Shown: positions 46,069-54,639 of the stretch, one piece after another
Layout: each line of letters opens with the position of its first letter
How positions within the stretch are numbered: position 1 is the first letter of the stretch
Origin: Candidatus Omnitrophota bacterium
GTDB taxonomy: Bacteria > Hinthialibacterota > Hinthialibacteria > Hinthialibacterales > Hinthialibacteraceae
NCBI GenBank assembly: GCA_013177805.1
Contig: JABLXU010000009.1
Coordinates: 62,001 to 126,000 of the forward strand
DNA length: 64,000 nt
Reading direction: 5' to 3'
Position numbers and translations under genes: made by a program
The notes under the pieces: generated by a model
Database searches by the model: none
Seen by the model: the letters and a program-made list of their open reading frames with translations, nothing else
What the model was told of the DNA's origin: nothing

Positions 46069-48657
46069 CTATTGCCTCAAGATCATCAGGTTATCCACCA
46101 CCAACGACGAATCGGCCCCCGGCCCGCCGTTCTGCACGACAACGTGAATGGGGATATTCGGATTCCGGACGGAAAAATCCCCGCCAATGAAACAGGAAAC
46201 CGCCTGTTCCCCGGGTCCGGGCAGCTGATCCACAAAGCGCACCAATCCGATGTTTTGATAGCCGTTGGTCATCACAAAGGCCAGGGTGCCGCCACCAGGA
46301 AGCGAATCGCGCCGGACGCTGACCCGGCCTACCAGGCAGAGGGGGTAATCGTGATCCACACCGGTGACGAGCGTGCCGATGTTCGCGGCGAGGTGTTGGG
46401 GCTGGATTGTCAACCGGATGGCCACATTGTCGTTCGATTCCAAAATCGGCATGATAAGGCCGTCCGTATTGTTAATATTGGTTATCAGGTTGGCGAGACT
46501 CCCCTCGAAACGGCCATCCACTTGCAGCGGGACGGGATTGTTTTCTTCGAGGGTATACAGGATTTGCACATCCACCTCATCCACCCACACTTTGGCCGCC
46601 AGTGGAGAACTGGCGGGATTGACTGCCTGAATGGCGAATTGGAGAGTCCGGGACGGGGGTTGATAAAATAGATTCAGCGCCCGGTAATCCGCGACCGGAT
46701 TTTCCTCGCCGGTGATATTGGTATAACCGATCTGACCATCTATGGGACTGTTGAGCGCCACCAGGGCCACCGCCACACTTTTGTTGGTTGTCCGGCAAAA
46801 CGCGGAGATCCGGCTCAGGGAAGGCGCCCGGACGGGCACGCTCGAAACGATCCATACCCCCTCGCCAGGCGCCAAATCGATCTCCATCCCCTGACCGTCG
46901 GTCCCATGGCCCGCAGGAATCGCGCCGAAACGCACCCTTCCCACGTCATACCCGGCAGGCGGATCCAAAGTCAGGTGATTTTCTTCCAAGCCGCCGCCGG
47001 AAAACGAATCATGATATCCGGCTTGGGAAGCAGCCGTCGGCGTTTGCGATGGGGTCCAGGTGGGCGTAGCCGTCCAGGTGGGCGTAAATGTTGGAGTGGA
47101 CGTGAACGCCGGGGTGAATGTCGGCGTCCAGTCCGGTGTCCAGGCCGGCGTCCAGGTTGCCGTGGGAGTGGAAGTAAACGTCGGAGTGGAAGTGAAAGTC
47201 GAAGTCGGGGTAAAAGCAGGGAGTTCCTCCGGGGTTGGAGTGGGAGTCCATGCCGGAGTGATCGCCGGTGCGGGGGTGAAACTCGGAGTCGATGGGAAAG
47301 TAGGGGTGTTCACTGGAGTATGGGTAGGAGCCGGCGTGGGAGTGTCTATACCGGGCCGCAGTGTGAACAACACGATGAACTTGGGCCGCGACAACGTGTT
47401 GGGATTTTCACTGCCCGCGTAGGTGATGTCCTGCTCGGCATAGGCCTCCAGCGGCGCCTTAGGCGCGGTGAGGACCATACCTTTTTTCCAGGCATCACCC
47501 GGATCACTCAAATAACTAGCGAAAAGCCGATCCAGCTCGGGGCTGGTGATATGGTCCACGGCCCCCTCGTTCCGTTGAGGTTCATAGGAATGCTTGGTTT
47601 CCGAAAACGCGGGCTGGTTTTGCCAAGTCAGGAAGGATTCATCCCATAAAAGGCTGGGAACATGAATTTCCACGGGAGAAAACCAGTGAGCCGGAGGACG
47701 GCAGAGGGTCAATTCCAACGCGATGCCTTTGTATTCGATCTGATCCAGCGCGAAACCGGAATCCAGCAAAAACTGCCGGATGTTGAAAGCGATATAAGTC
47801 CGGGCGGTGAAATCGGCCTTCCCGTTCGCCGAGATGCTGAGATCTTCTTGACCCATGTTGTCGAGCGGCTGATGCCGGTAAACGTAGGTGTCGGCGATAT
47901 AGGCTTCATCCTGAGTCTCCAGGGCGATAACCGAGGGATCGGGCAGGGGCGTACGGGTGGGCGTGGAAACGAGAGTCGGAGTCTTCGTCGGTGTGGGGGT
48001 CGGCAGGGGGATTAGTTCGAAGGCCAGGATCACCTTGGGCCGGTACTGCGCGTTTGGGTTTTCGCTGCCCGCGTAAGAGATTTCGAATTCGTCCTTGCTC
48101 TCGTTGGGCGCGTTGGGCGCCGTTAACACAATGCCCCGTTTCCAGAGATCCGTGGTGTCGTTGATGAATTCCTGGAACCGGTTGACCAGCCAGGGGGAGC
48201 TCAGGGTATCGACCTCTCCCTGTTTTTTCTTGGGAATATACGTAAACCGGACTTCGGAGAAAGTGGGTTGCAAAAACCAGGTGAGAATATCCTCGTTCCA
48301 GACGGCATCAGGAAAATGAACTTCCACCGGAGAAAACCAGCCGGGGGCATCCCTCCGGTGAGTCAATTGGATCTTGATATCGGTCAGAATAACCCGGCTG
48401 GGAGTATATCCCATACTGAGGAGATATTTCCTGATATCGAAAGTCAAATAAACGCGGGAGGCGTAATTGGCGTTCCAGTTCGCGGAAATCGAAAGGTCAT
48501 CATCTTTGAAGTTCTTCGCGCCCTGGTAGCGGTACACTTGCGTATCATATATAAAATCAGGGCTTTGAGTTTCCAAGACCACTTCAGAAAACCCGGACGA
48601 AGAAAACACACCGATCCATCCCATCACCCAGGGAAGTACACTCGCGGCCCGTCTCAT
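46069..48657 (-). CDS. Large secreted multidomain protein: two DNRLRE-like domains, Thr/Pro linkers, two beta-rich domains
   Basis: The protein has 862 residues. After a signal peptide (about 1-24) come two homologous ~190-residue domains (about 28-215 and 246-438), each with DTxVYR, DLSISAN, Y[LI][TA]FxIR, WFSPVEVH and ITYAGSENPN landmarks; they resemble DNRLRE surface domains. A short Thr/Pro linker (about 216-242) separates them. A long linker (about 440-550) of TPT, TST and WTP repeats follows. The C-terminal third holds two beta-rich domains (about 555-705 and 706-862); the first resembles the N-terminal domain of the protein at 51080. ATG 48657 has GGGAGGG seven bases upstream. Likely a surface adhesin or binding protein. 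Confidence 0.75.
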   Translation of the reverse strand: MRRAASVLPWVMGWIGVFSSSGFSEVVLETQSPDFIYDTQVYRYQGAKNFKDDDLSISANWNANYASRVYLTFDIRKYLLSMGYTPSRVILTDIKIQLTHRRDAPGWFSPVEVHFPDAVWNEDILTWFLQPTFSEVRFTYIPKKKQGEVDTLSSPWLVNRFQEFINDTTDLWKRGIVLTAPNAPNESKDEFEISYAGSENPNAQYRPKVILAFELIPLPTPTPTKTPTLVSTPTRTPLPDPSVIALETQDEAYIADTYVYRHQPLDNMGQEDLSISANGKADFTARTYIAFNIRQFLLDSGFALDQIEYKGIALELTLCRPPAHWFSPVEIHVPSLLWDESFLTWQNQPAFSETKHSYEPQRNEGAVDHITSPELDRLFASYLSDPGDAWKKGMVLTAPKAPLEAYAEQDITYAGSENPNTLSRPKFIVLFTLRPGIDTPTPAPTHTPVNTPTFPSTPSFTPAPAITPAWTPTPTPEELPAFTPTSTFTSTPTFTSTPTATWTPAWTPDWTPTFTPAFTSTPTFTPTWTATPTWTPSQTPTAASQAGYHDSFSGGGLEENHLTLDPPAGYDVGRVRFGAIPAGHGTDGQGMEIDLAPGEGVWIVSSVPVRAPSLSRISAFCRTTNKSVAVALVALNSPIDGQIGYTNITGEENPVADYRALNLFYQPPSRTLQFAIQAVNPASSPLAAKVWVDEVDVQILYTLEENNPVPLQVDGRFEGSLANLITNINNTDGLIMPILESNDNVAIRLTIQPQHLAANIGTLVTGVDHDYPLCLVGRVSVRRDSLPGGGTLAFVMTNGYQNIGLVRFVDQLPGPGEQAVSCFIGGDFSVRNPNIPIHVVVQNGGPGADSSLVVDNLMILRQ

Positions 48658-48756
48658 GATGAACCCTCCCATTTCGAATGAAGTCACACAAAAAATGACT
48701 AAAAAAGGCAATAATCAATACTAGAATTGATTAAATTGATACGTTTAGTTACTTAA

Positions 48757-48784
48757 TTTATACCCATTTTATCATGAAAATCAA
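48757..48784 (-). promoter_or_regulatory. Possible promoter of the DNRLRE-like gene
   Basis: On the minus strand TTGATT (complement of 48779-48784), a 16-bp spacer and TATAAA (complement of 48757-48762) lie about 100 bp before ATG 48657 in an AT-rich region. The surrounding gap 48658-49103 is otherwise AT-rich without genes. Confidence 0.35.
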
Positions 48785-49091
48785 TAGGTAATTAAAACTA
48801 AATCCCAGGATGGAAGCTACCACTTTCAAATAAAACGAGCATCTGTTGACCTGATTGTATTGATAAAGCAATATGAAATAGATTGCATCCATCAGGGCTA
48901 TTCTCACTCCTCTACAGGTGCGAAATGCCTGCCCATTATATAATCAAGTAAATAAATTTTATATTTTTCCATATCGGAATCCAGCAATTCGCCCATGCCA
49001 GTTCAACAAGCTTGAATGAATGGAAGGAATTTTCTTCCTCATCCCCGGAGAGATATCATCCCCTACCTTTTGTAACCCTATTCTTAAAACC

Positions 49092-49106
49092 GGGAGGCAG
49101 ATCATG
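49092..49106 (+). promoter_or_regulatory. Strong ribosome-binding site and ATG out of frame with the CHRD gene
   Basis: GGGAGG (49092-49097) is placed ideally for ATG 49104, but that frame is not the CHRD frame. Removing one A from the A5 run at 49113-49117 would join this start to the signal peptide. See the CHRD entry. Confidence 0.5.
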
Positions 49107-49116
49107 AACCACAAAA

Positions 49117-49563
49117 ATGCTGACGTTGATTATTGGGTTGGGGATAAGCACCGCGTTGATTCTCAATACACCCGTGGAGGCGGCGAAGATCGATGGAGCG
49201 GATCAGGGCGGCCGCCCCCTGACAGCAGTGATGACCGGAGCGAATGAAGCTCCTGGACCCGGCGATCCCGATGGCAGCGGATTCGCGATTGTGACCTTGA
49301 ATCAAGGCCAGGGGCAAATCTGCTTTGAAATCACCCTGGAAAACGTGGATCCCATCACCGCCGCTCACATCCATAGCGGGCCCGCGGGGGTGCCTGGTCC
49401 TATCGTGGTGAACTTTAATCCAGCCGTGAACGGTCTCAGCGGATGCGTGGACGTGGATCCGGAACTCATCAAGGCCATCCGCCAGAATCCCTCGGACTAT
49501 TACGTCAATGTGCATAACCCGGCCTTCCCCGCGGGAGCCGTGCGGGGCCAGCTCAGCAAGTAA
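49117..49563 (+). CDS. Secreted CHRD-domain protein, start probably frameshifted
   Basis: The open frame from ATG 49117 encodes 148 residues with a hydrophobic signal segment (LTLIIGLGISTALI, cleaved near PVEAA) and a CHRD domain (about 35-146) with AHIHSGPAGVPGPIVVN and the closing NPAFPAGAVRGQL. CHRD domains occur in secreted bacterial proteins of unknown role. ATG 49117 lacks a ribosome-binding site and a basic signal start. The good site at 49092 serves ATG 49104 in another frame. With one A fewer the start would read MNHKMLTLIIG. The shift may be a sequencing error, a real mutation or slippage. Confidence 0.75.
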   Translation: MLTLIIGLGISTALILNTPVEAAKIDGADQGGRPLTAVMTGANEAPGPGDPDGSGFAIVTLNQGQGQICFEITLENVDPITAAHIHSGPAGVPGPIVVNFNPAVNGLSGCVDVDPELIKAIRQNPSDYYVNVHNPAFPAGAVRGQLSK

Positions 49564-49611
49564 GCCACCTGGTTCAGCAAGGAAGCCACCTGGGATCGAA
49601 CAAAAACTTAT

Positions 49612-49654
49612 CCGGCCTGGCGGACCGAATCCTGCCAGGCCGGTACTTTATTTT
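49612..49654 (+). terminator. Rho-independent terminator after CHRD gene
   Basis: A perfect 10-bp stem, CCGGCCTGGC (49612-49621) with GCCAGGCCGG (49634-49643), is followed by TACTTTATTTT. Confidence 0.88.
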
Positions 49655-49966
49655 AAATTTTAAATGCCGTTGGTCAACTATAGGCCGACGGTTAATCAAT
49701 GGACAGGCATAATAACTATATCGACGTATAATTCCTGGCAATGGTGTTGATGGAAACGACTCACAATCCCACAACTTATAGAGAGAACTTCCCAACGCCT
49801 TCTCCCCCTGGGAGATCGGGATTCTTCTCCGAAAAGGAGGCTTTTTTATCATACAACGACCGGGGCATGGATCATCCGGTATGTGTGAAACTCATTCATT
49901 TTCTACAAGCAATTAAATTCGTACCCCGAATGATCCCACATTTTCGTCTGCAGTCCGCGCCGGGCA
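49655..49966. other. Gene-free gap between convergent CHRD and pseudopilin genes
   Basis: This 312-bp stretch is AT-rich. It contains a weak stem, CTCC GAAAA GGAGG, followed by CTTTTTT (about 49828-49847), which might terminate leftward or rightward transcripts. Open frames on both strands here cross the terminator or the repeat and have no protein character. Confidence 0.4.
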
Positions 49967-50614
49967 TCAGAAAAACGTATGCGGATATTGTCCGAACGCG
50001 ATGTTATAGTCTCGTTCCCCGCGGAATCCAAGCTTGTGAGAAATCCAAATGTCCCCATTCGAAACCAACCCGTTGCTGGCAATATAAGGGACTGACTGCC
50101 CCTGCGAGACCAGCCAGGTCACATCGTCATAGTCCTTATCCGGTCCGGAAGCGATAAAACACCAATAGGCACCCAGGTCGCCGTTGGGGCAATGGCTGGT
50201 GCCATACCAATAAAACAAGCCACTAACGAAGGGATCGGTAGGGATCCCCCCGATATAAGCCACGGGCGTGGTCAACTGAGCATAGATCCGGCCGTCGTTA
50301 TTCGGATCGTAACAGGTCAATCCCACGTCGCTGCATTTCTTGCCCCAGCGGGTGGGTCCCCAGGGAGTCAGCACGCAATCCTCGGGTTTCCCGTTGCCAT
50401 GCGCGCCTTCATCATTCCCGTCAACCATCCAAACATTCCGGTCCAATTTGCGGACCATGTTCTGGTCATACAGCATCTTCACATCCGCGTAACAGCGGGC
50501 CAGGTTGGCCCGGATGCGGGCGTTCATGAAGTTTGGAACCGCGATGGCCGCCAAGATCCCGATGATGGCCACCACAATCAACAATTCGATGAGCGTGAAA
50601 GCTGATTTGTTCAT
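49967..50614 (-). CDS. Type IV pilin-like / type II pseudopilin
   Basis: The 215-residue protein starts MNKSAFTLIELLIVVAIIG, a classic prepilin leader with Glu at +5 of the mature chain. The first helix continues ILAAIAVPNFMNARIRANLA, nearly identical to the pilin at 43259. The head domain (about 60-215) is rich in Trp, Tyr, Asp and Gly, with several Cys residues that may pair. No assembly genes are nearby. ATG 50614 is chosen because the leader is then six residues; the upstream frame to 50662 adds nothing recognisable. Confidence 0.87.
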   Translation of the reverse strand: MNKSAFTLIELLIVVAIIGILAAIAVPNFMNARIRANLARCYADVKMLYDQNMVRKLDRNVWMVDGNDEGAHGNGKPEDCVLTPWGPTRWGKKCSDVGLTCYDPNNDGRIYAQLTTPVAYIGGIPTDPFVSGLFYWYGTSHCPNGDLGAYWCFIASGPDKDYDDVTWLVSQGQSVPYIASNGLVSNGDIWISHKLGFRGERDYNIAFGQYPHTFF

Positions 50615-50848
50615 GAATTTTCCATCCATCTTTCGCAAGTCCTCATGACCGCATTTACCCATAGAACCGCATGAATTCTACCCCAAAAAAAGATCCGAGT
50701 ATACCGAATCCTGTATCTTCTACCATCATACTCTCTTCCCACCGCAACTGTTTACCTAATCGCTGAACTTCCTCAGTACTGGATTCGTGGTCGGAGTATG
50801 GATGGGAACGCTTAATCATTCACTCTCACTCTTAGAACGCGAAACGAT

Positions 50849-50884
50849 CCCCTCTCCCTCATGGAGAGGATAAGAGTGAGGGCA
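50849..50884. repeat. Dispersed CCCTCTCCCTCATGGAGAGG..GAGTGAGGGC element
   Basis: A degenerate member of the CCCTCACCCT/CTCTCCC family lies in the 465-bp gap between the divergent pseudopilin and the secreted protein at 51080. The rest of the gap is AT-rich and holds their promoters. Confidence 0.5.
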
Positions 50885-51033
50885 GCCCTGCAAGGCGGAA
50901 ATGAAGCCTCAGCAATCGAGAAAAAAGTTTCCTCTCAAATCCATTCCATGAGCAACATTCGCAACTCCCGCTCTCTTATCCGAGGATTTTATTTCAATAT
51001 TCGCTTGACAAGCAACAAGAAACCGAAATAATG

Positions 51034-51059
51034 TTGACTTAATTTATAAATAATATAAA
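51034..51059 (+). promoter_or_regulatory. Weak promoter candidates upstream of the secreted protein
   Basis: TTGACT (51034-51039) precedes TATAAA (51054-51059) with only 14 bp between them. TTGACA (51005-51010) precedes TAATGT with 18 bp. Neither pair is ideal, but the AT-rich setting 20-75 bp before ATG 51080 is promoter-like. Confidence 0.3.
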
Positions 51060-51079
51060 CATTCAAGGGGGTGCCCAAT

Positions 51080-53515
51080 ATGAAAACGCGATGGTGGGGG
51101 TGGATGTTCTTCTTTTTTACCCTGAATTCCATTTCGAGCAGCGGATCTGAAGATAATCCTGTCCGGCTGACATTCTCAGGAAACTCCGAAGAAGAAAATC
51201 AAATCAGCATTCTGGGAGCGGGATTCGACTCTTTCCCGCGGGGAACTCTCACCTTCGGCCCGATTCCCACCGAAAACGCCTTTCCCGGCGCCACCGACGG
51301 CCGGGGTGCCGTAATATCCTGCGCGCCAGGACAGGGATTGATGATTTTCACGCCCGTAGTGGAATCGGCGGGTGCACTTTTTGTCCGATGTTCGGTGAGA
51401 GCGGATGGTCCCCAAGGGGCGATCGCGCTAGCCACCATCGACCAGGGAGCGAACACGTTTGTTGCCACCAACACGCCCAATAATGGGGCTTATTTTCATA
51501 ATCAATACAAAAGGCTGGCTTTGCTCAGCCTGCCGGCCGCCGGGGGGATTCAATCCCTGATCCAAATCGTAAATCCCAGCGCGACGGAAACGTTGACCGT
51601 GTATCTGGACAATTTCGAGATCTGGCCGCTCGATCCCCAACGGTACTACAGCGCGGAATTCATGGATGGTGATGAAGACGATCCCCAAGAAATCTCCACC
51701 GGTTTGCTCATCGACCCCCGGGCGACCGCCACACCGGAGCGGGAGGCGGCTACTCCCACTCCCACGCTGGAGGCGGCTCCCACGAATTCACCTATCTCTA
51801 CCCCGACGGTGAGAAACACGGCCACCCCCACTCCAACCCTTCTCCCCTTCCAAGGTTTTTTATCGATTACCGGGAAAATCACCAATTCCGATAACGGTTC
51901 AGCGGTAGAAGGCGCGGCTATTTATATCGATGGATTTCCGGACAGCCGTTCGGAAAGTTTTTTTGGCGGAATATACGTAATATTCGCCATTTTATACAAC
52001 ACCACACCGCCTTATACCTTGGTGGTTGAAAAGGACGGATTTCAGCGGTACGAGAAGCGGCTTACCGCGGAGAACCTGGCCGCGTCTTTGACTCTGGATG
52101 TGGCGTTGACTCCCATCGGCAGCAGCACACCGGTTCCCGGGTCCACACCGACCCCTACGCCGACGATAATCCTATTCCCAACGTCGACCCGCACGCCCAC
52201 GCCTTCCGGATCGGCCGTGGGATTGCGCCTGACCGCTTGTTACCCATACGGAGGCGCGCCTGTGAGTAGAGGGATCCAGGTTATCGTCGACTTGATCGAC
52301 GCCGATGGTCAAATTGTGAATCCGGGCACGGAAGGAGGAGACGCGCCCCAGACGGTCACGGTATCGGTGAATGGCTCCGCCAATTTCACAGGAGGAGATA
52401 TACAGAACATTCAATCCACCGACGTTCGGATTGACAATCCCTTAGGGGGAAATGTCACGATCTACAACCGGCAGACCGAGAAGGTAACCGTCACCGCGGA
52501 AGCACCTCATTTACAACCGGCCGCGCCGATCCAGGTCGAATTTATCGATACGGGATTGATAACGGGGAAACTGCGGGTTTGGGATGGAGAAGCGTATATC
52601 GATCCGTCCGTGGCCTTCAATTTAGATATTGACGCGTACAACGCCAATACAACCCATTATTTCTCGCCCTTATTTTTCTACCGGAACGGGCAATACACGA
52701 TTGGGGGACTCGCGCCGGGAACCTATTCGATCCGGTTCAATCCCCAGGAGAATTTGTTGATCCCCATCCAAGGGGATCCGACGGGCGAGTCGTTGGAATG
52801 GAAATGTTTTAACAATGTCGTGGTCCGGGCCAGGGAAATCACCACGCTGGATGTGGATTTAGGTCCGCGTAAACCCGGTGGACGGATCGAAGGAATCCTG
52901 GTGCGAAGCGATGGCAAGCCAGTGCGCAGCGGTGTCATACACCTCTTTTCCACCGATTACATCCTTGGACAACCTCTGGGGAATTGTGATTCGAAATATT
53001 TCCAAAGAATCATTACAAATACTTCCGCCGATCCAAATTTCGAGGCCAAATTTGAGTTCCCCAATATCCCCTCCGGGACCTACACGATCCTGGCCATGGA
53101 AACGGAGTATGACATTCAAGTCCGGGAACTCTTTTATTTCCATAACGGATACGGGGAAACGGTCCATGTCACAGTGGGTCAAACGGCCGAGGTGGTGGTG
53201 GAACTGGACCGGGGAGGCACAATCACTCCGCTTTCTCCGCTCAATTTCGCGCGGTTGAATTCACCCCCCGTTTTTGAATGGGCCATTCATGGAAACAACT
53301 TATGGGCAAACCTTCGGCTAAGCGTCCTGGACCGCTGCGGACAGCAGGTCTGGTCGCAAGGGGTGAATGGTTCGCCCGTGCGCTACAACGGCCCAGCGCT
53401 TTCACATCAAACAATGTATTTCTGGTATGTGTATCCCGATTTTCCCAACGCGTTATACTCGGGGGCCGTGTCCTACACGGCGGGAACCCCGTATTTCCTG
53501 GTGAAAAAGAATTGA
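51080..53515 (+). CDS. Large secreted multidomain protein with Thr/Pro linkers and carboxypeptidase-regulatory-like domains
   Basis: The protein has 811 residues. A signal peptide (about 1-24) precedes a beta-rich domain (about 28-185) that resembles the first C-terminal domain of the protein at 46069 (shared FGxIP, DGxGxxIxxxPGxG, IVNPS/AVNPA and xVxxDxxEIxP-type landmarks). A Thr/Pro linker (about 215-256) leads to a carboxypeptidase-regulatory-like fold (about 258-345), a second linker, an Ig-like region (about 390-500), two more such folds (about 500-735) and an FN3-like end. It is likely a surface or extracellular binding protein. ATG 51080 has AAGGGGGT upstream; GTG 51071 would overlap it. 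Confidence 0.75.
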   Translation: MKTRWWGWMFFFFTLNSISSSGSEDNPVRLTFSGNSEEENQISILGAGFDSFPRGTLTFGPIPTENAFPGATDGRGAVISCAPGQGLMIFTPVVESAGALFVRCSVRADGPQGAIALATIDQGANTFVATNTPNNGAYFHNQYKRLALLSLPAAGGIQSLIQIVNPSATETLTVYLDNFEIWPLDPQRYYSAEFMDGDEDDPQEISTGLLIDPRATATPEREAATPTPTLEAAPTNSPISTPTVRNTATPTPTLLPFQGFLSITGKITNSDNGSAVEGAAIYIDGFPDSRSESFFGGIYVIFAILYNTTPPYTLVVEKDGFQRYEKRLTAENLAASLTLDVALTPIGSSTPVPGSTPTPTPTIILFPTSTRTPTPSGSAVGLRLTACYPYGGAPVSRGIQVIVDLIDADGQIVNPGTEGGDAPQTVTVSVNGSANFTGGDIQNIQSTDVRIDNPLGGNVTIYNRQTEKVTVTAEAPHLQPAAPIQVEFIDTGLITGKLRVWDGEAYIDPSVAFNLDIDAYNANTTHYFSPLFFYRNGQYTIGGLAPGTYSIRFNPQENLLIPIQGDPTGESLEWKCFNNVVVRAREITTLDVDLGPRKPGGRIEGILVRSDGKPVRSGVIHLFSTDYILGQPLGNCDSKYFQRIITNTSADPNFEAKFEFPNIPSGTYTILAMETEYDIQVRELFYFHNGYGETVHVTVGQTAEVVVELDRGGTITPLSPLNFARLNSPPVFEWAIHGNNLWANLRLSVLDRCGQQVWSQGVNGSPVRYNGPALSHQTMYFWYVYPDFPNALYSGAVSYTAGTPYFLVKKN

Positions 53516-54294
53516 CGGGTCCGGCCAAATCAGAATTGGCCCGCTGCCTCCCCCATCAATCAAAGATCGACCAGATTCTCATATAGAGGATATAGTGAAT
53601 TTCCAGGTACAAATCAAAAAGCATAAAAGTTCGAAGATACAATTTTTCGTATTTCATCATTTTGCCTCATCGCTTGCGTCTTCTTCTTTTTTAATCGGAC
53701 TGTTTGGCAGAAATCTTTAAATATTCTTTCATTTTAAATGATTTTTTGTAATCTTATTATATCATTTGGATGAAAACCGCAAGAGAGTATCTTGTATTAA
53801 ATTTGAAGTAAAAATGATGGGAGAAGGGCAGCAAAATGCCCGCGGATCAAGAAGAGAATAGAGATTCATCTGAGAATCGCGTACTTAGAATCGCATACAT
53901 AATGAGGCAAAACATAATGAGGCAAAATCGATTGCATTCACTCCGGGATGAGGGTGAACACCGATGCCGGCTACTATACGATGTCGGCTACAATGATAAA
54001 TCCCCTCACTCCAATCCTCTTCCAGAGGGAGAGGGTTGAAAGGGTATTTTGAGGCGGGTTTTTATCGATCCTTTTGAATAGATACGAACCGGCGGTCTGA
54101 AAAAAATGCACACGAAAAATGCACACTGGCCGGATGATTGAGAATAGAGAAATTGCCAGAATTATAATTTTATAAAAAATATAATAGTATAAGTAAGAAT
54201 TTGACTGCGGCGGTTTTTCTTGAATCACCCGGACAAGACGCGCCGGGGACAAGGATTCAGAGTTCTAAGGGTTCGGGGATTCTGTTGCCAACTT
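53516..54294. repeat. AT-rich gene-free region with three consecutive two-copy tandem repeats and a dispersed element
   Basis: This is the longest gap (779 bp). AGAATCGCRTAC is repeated at 53873 and 53887; CATAATGAGGCAAAA at 53898-53912 and 53913-53927; and CGATGYCGGCTACWATR at 53962-53978 and 53979-53995. A CCTCACTCC..CCAGAGGGAGAGGG element follows at 54003-54036. The gap also has the weak inverted pair GGCCAA/TTGGCC just after the stop at 53515. A 67-codon frame at 53836 covers the repeats and is not convincing as a gene. Confidence 0.55.
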
Positions 54295-54573
54295 TTATTC
54301 CAATCCCAGGCTGAACATTCGTTCCAGATCGTAGTCACTGTATTGGCGGAAGGCGATGAGTGTGTTGGTGCGGGTAATGCCCGGGACAACGATCAGGTCT
54401 TCGGTCACCAGTTTGGCCAGCTGCTCGTTTTCGCGCACGCGGGCCACCGCGATTAAATCATATTCTCCCGCCACGCTGTAAACTTCCGTAATTCCCTTCA
54501 AATTCAATATTTCCTTTGCGGCTGACGCGATCTGGCTGCGTTCCGCGTTGATTAAAATAATGGCGGTTACCAT
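54295..54573 (-). CDS. Stand-alone RAM (Lrp/AsnC ligand-binding) domain protein
   Basis: The 92-residue protein matches the C-terminal effector-binding half of Lrp/AsnC regulators (TAIILINAER, GITEVYSVAGEYDLIAVARV, VVPGITRTNTLIAF) and has no helix-turn-helix. Such SMLA-type proteins bind amino acids and form octamers, modulating full-length Lrp or acting as sensors. AGGAG sits about 9 bases before ATG 54573. It ends a minus-strand run: deacetylase, methyltransferase, RAM. Confidence 0.87.
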   Translation of the reverse strand: MVTAIILINAERSQIASAAKEILNLKGITEVYSVAGEYDLIAVARVRENEQLAKLVTEDLIVVPGITRTNTLIAFRQYSDYDLERMFSLGLE

Positions 54574-54639
54574 GATGTTGGGTCTCCTATCCGCTGGTCC
54601 CAAGGGGTTCTCCCCGGCCAGATGAATTCACGGCAGGCT

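Noticed and set aside
53836-54039. Possible 67-residue gene
   Set aside because: It consists mostly of tandem and dispersed repeats and lacks a ribosome-binding site.
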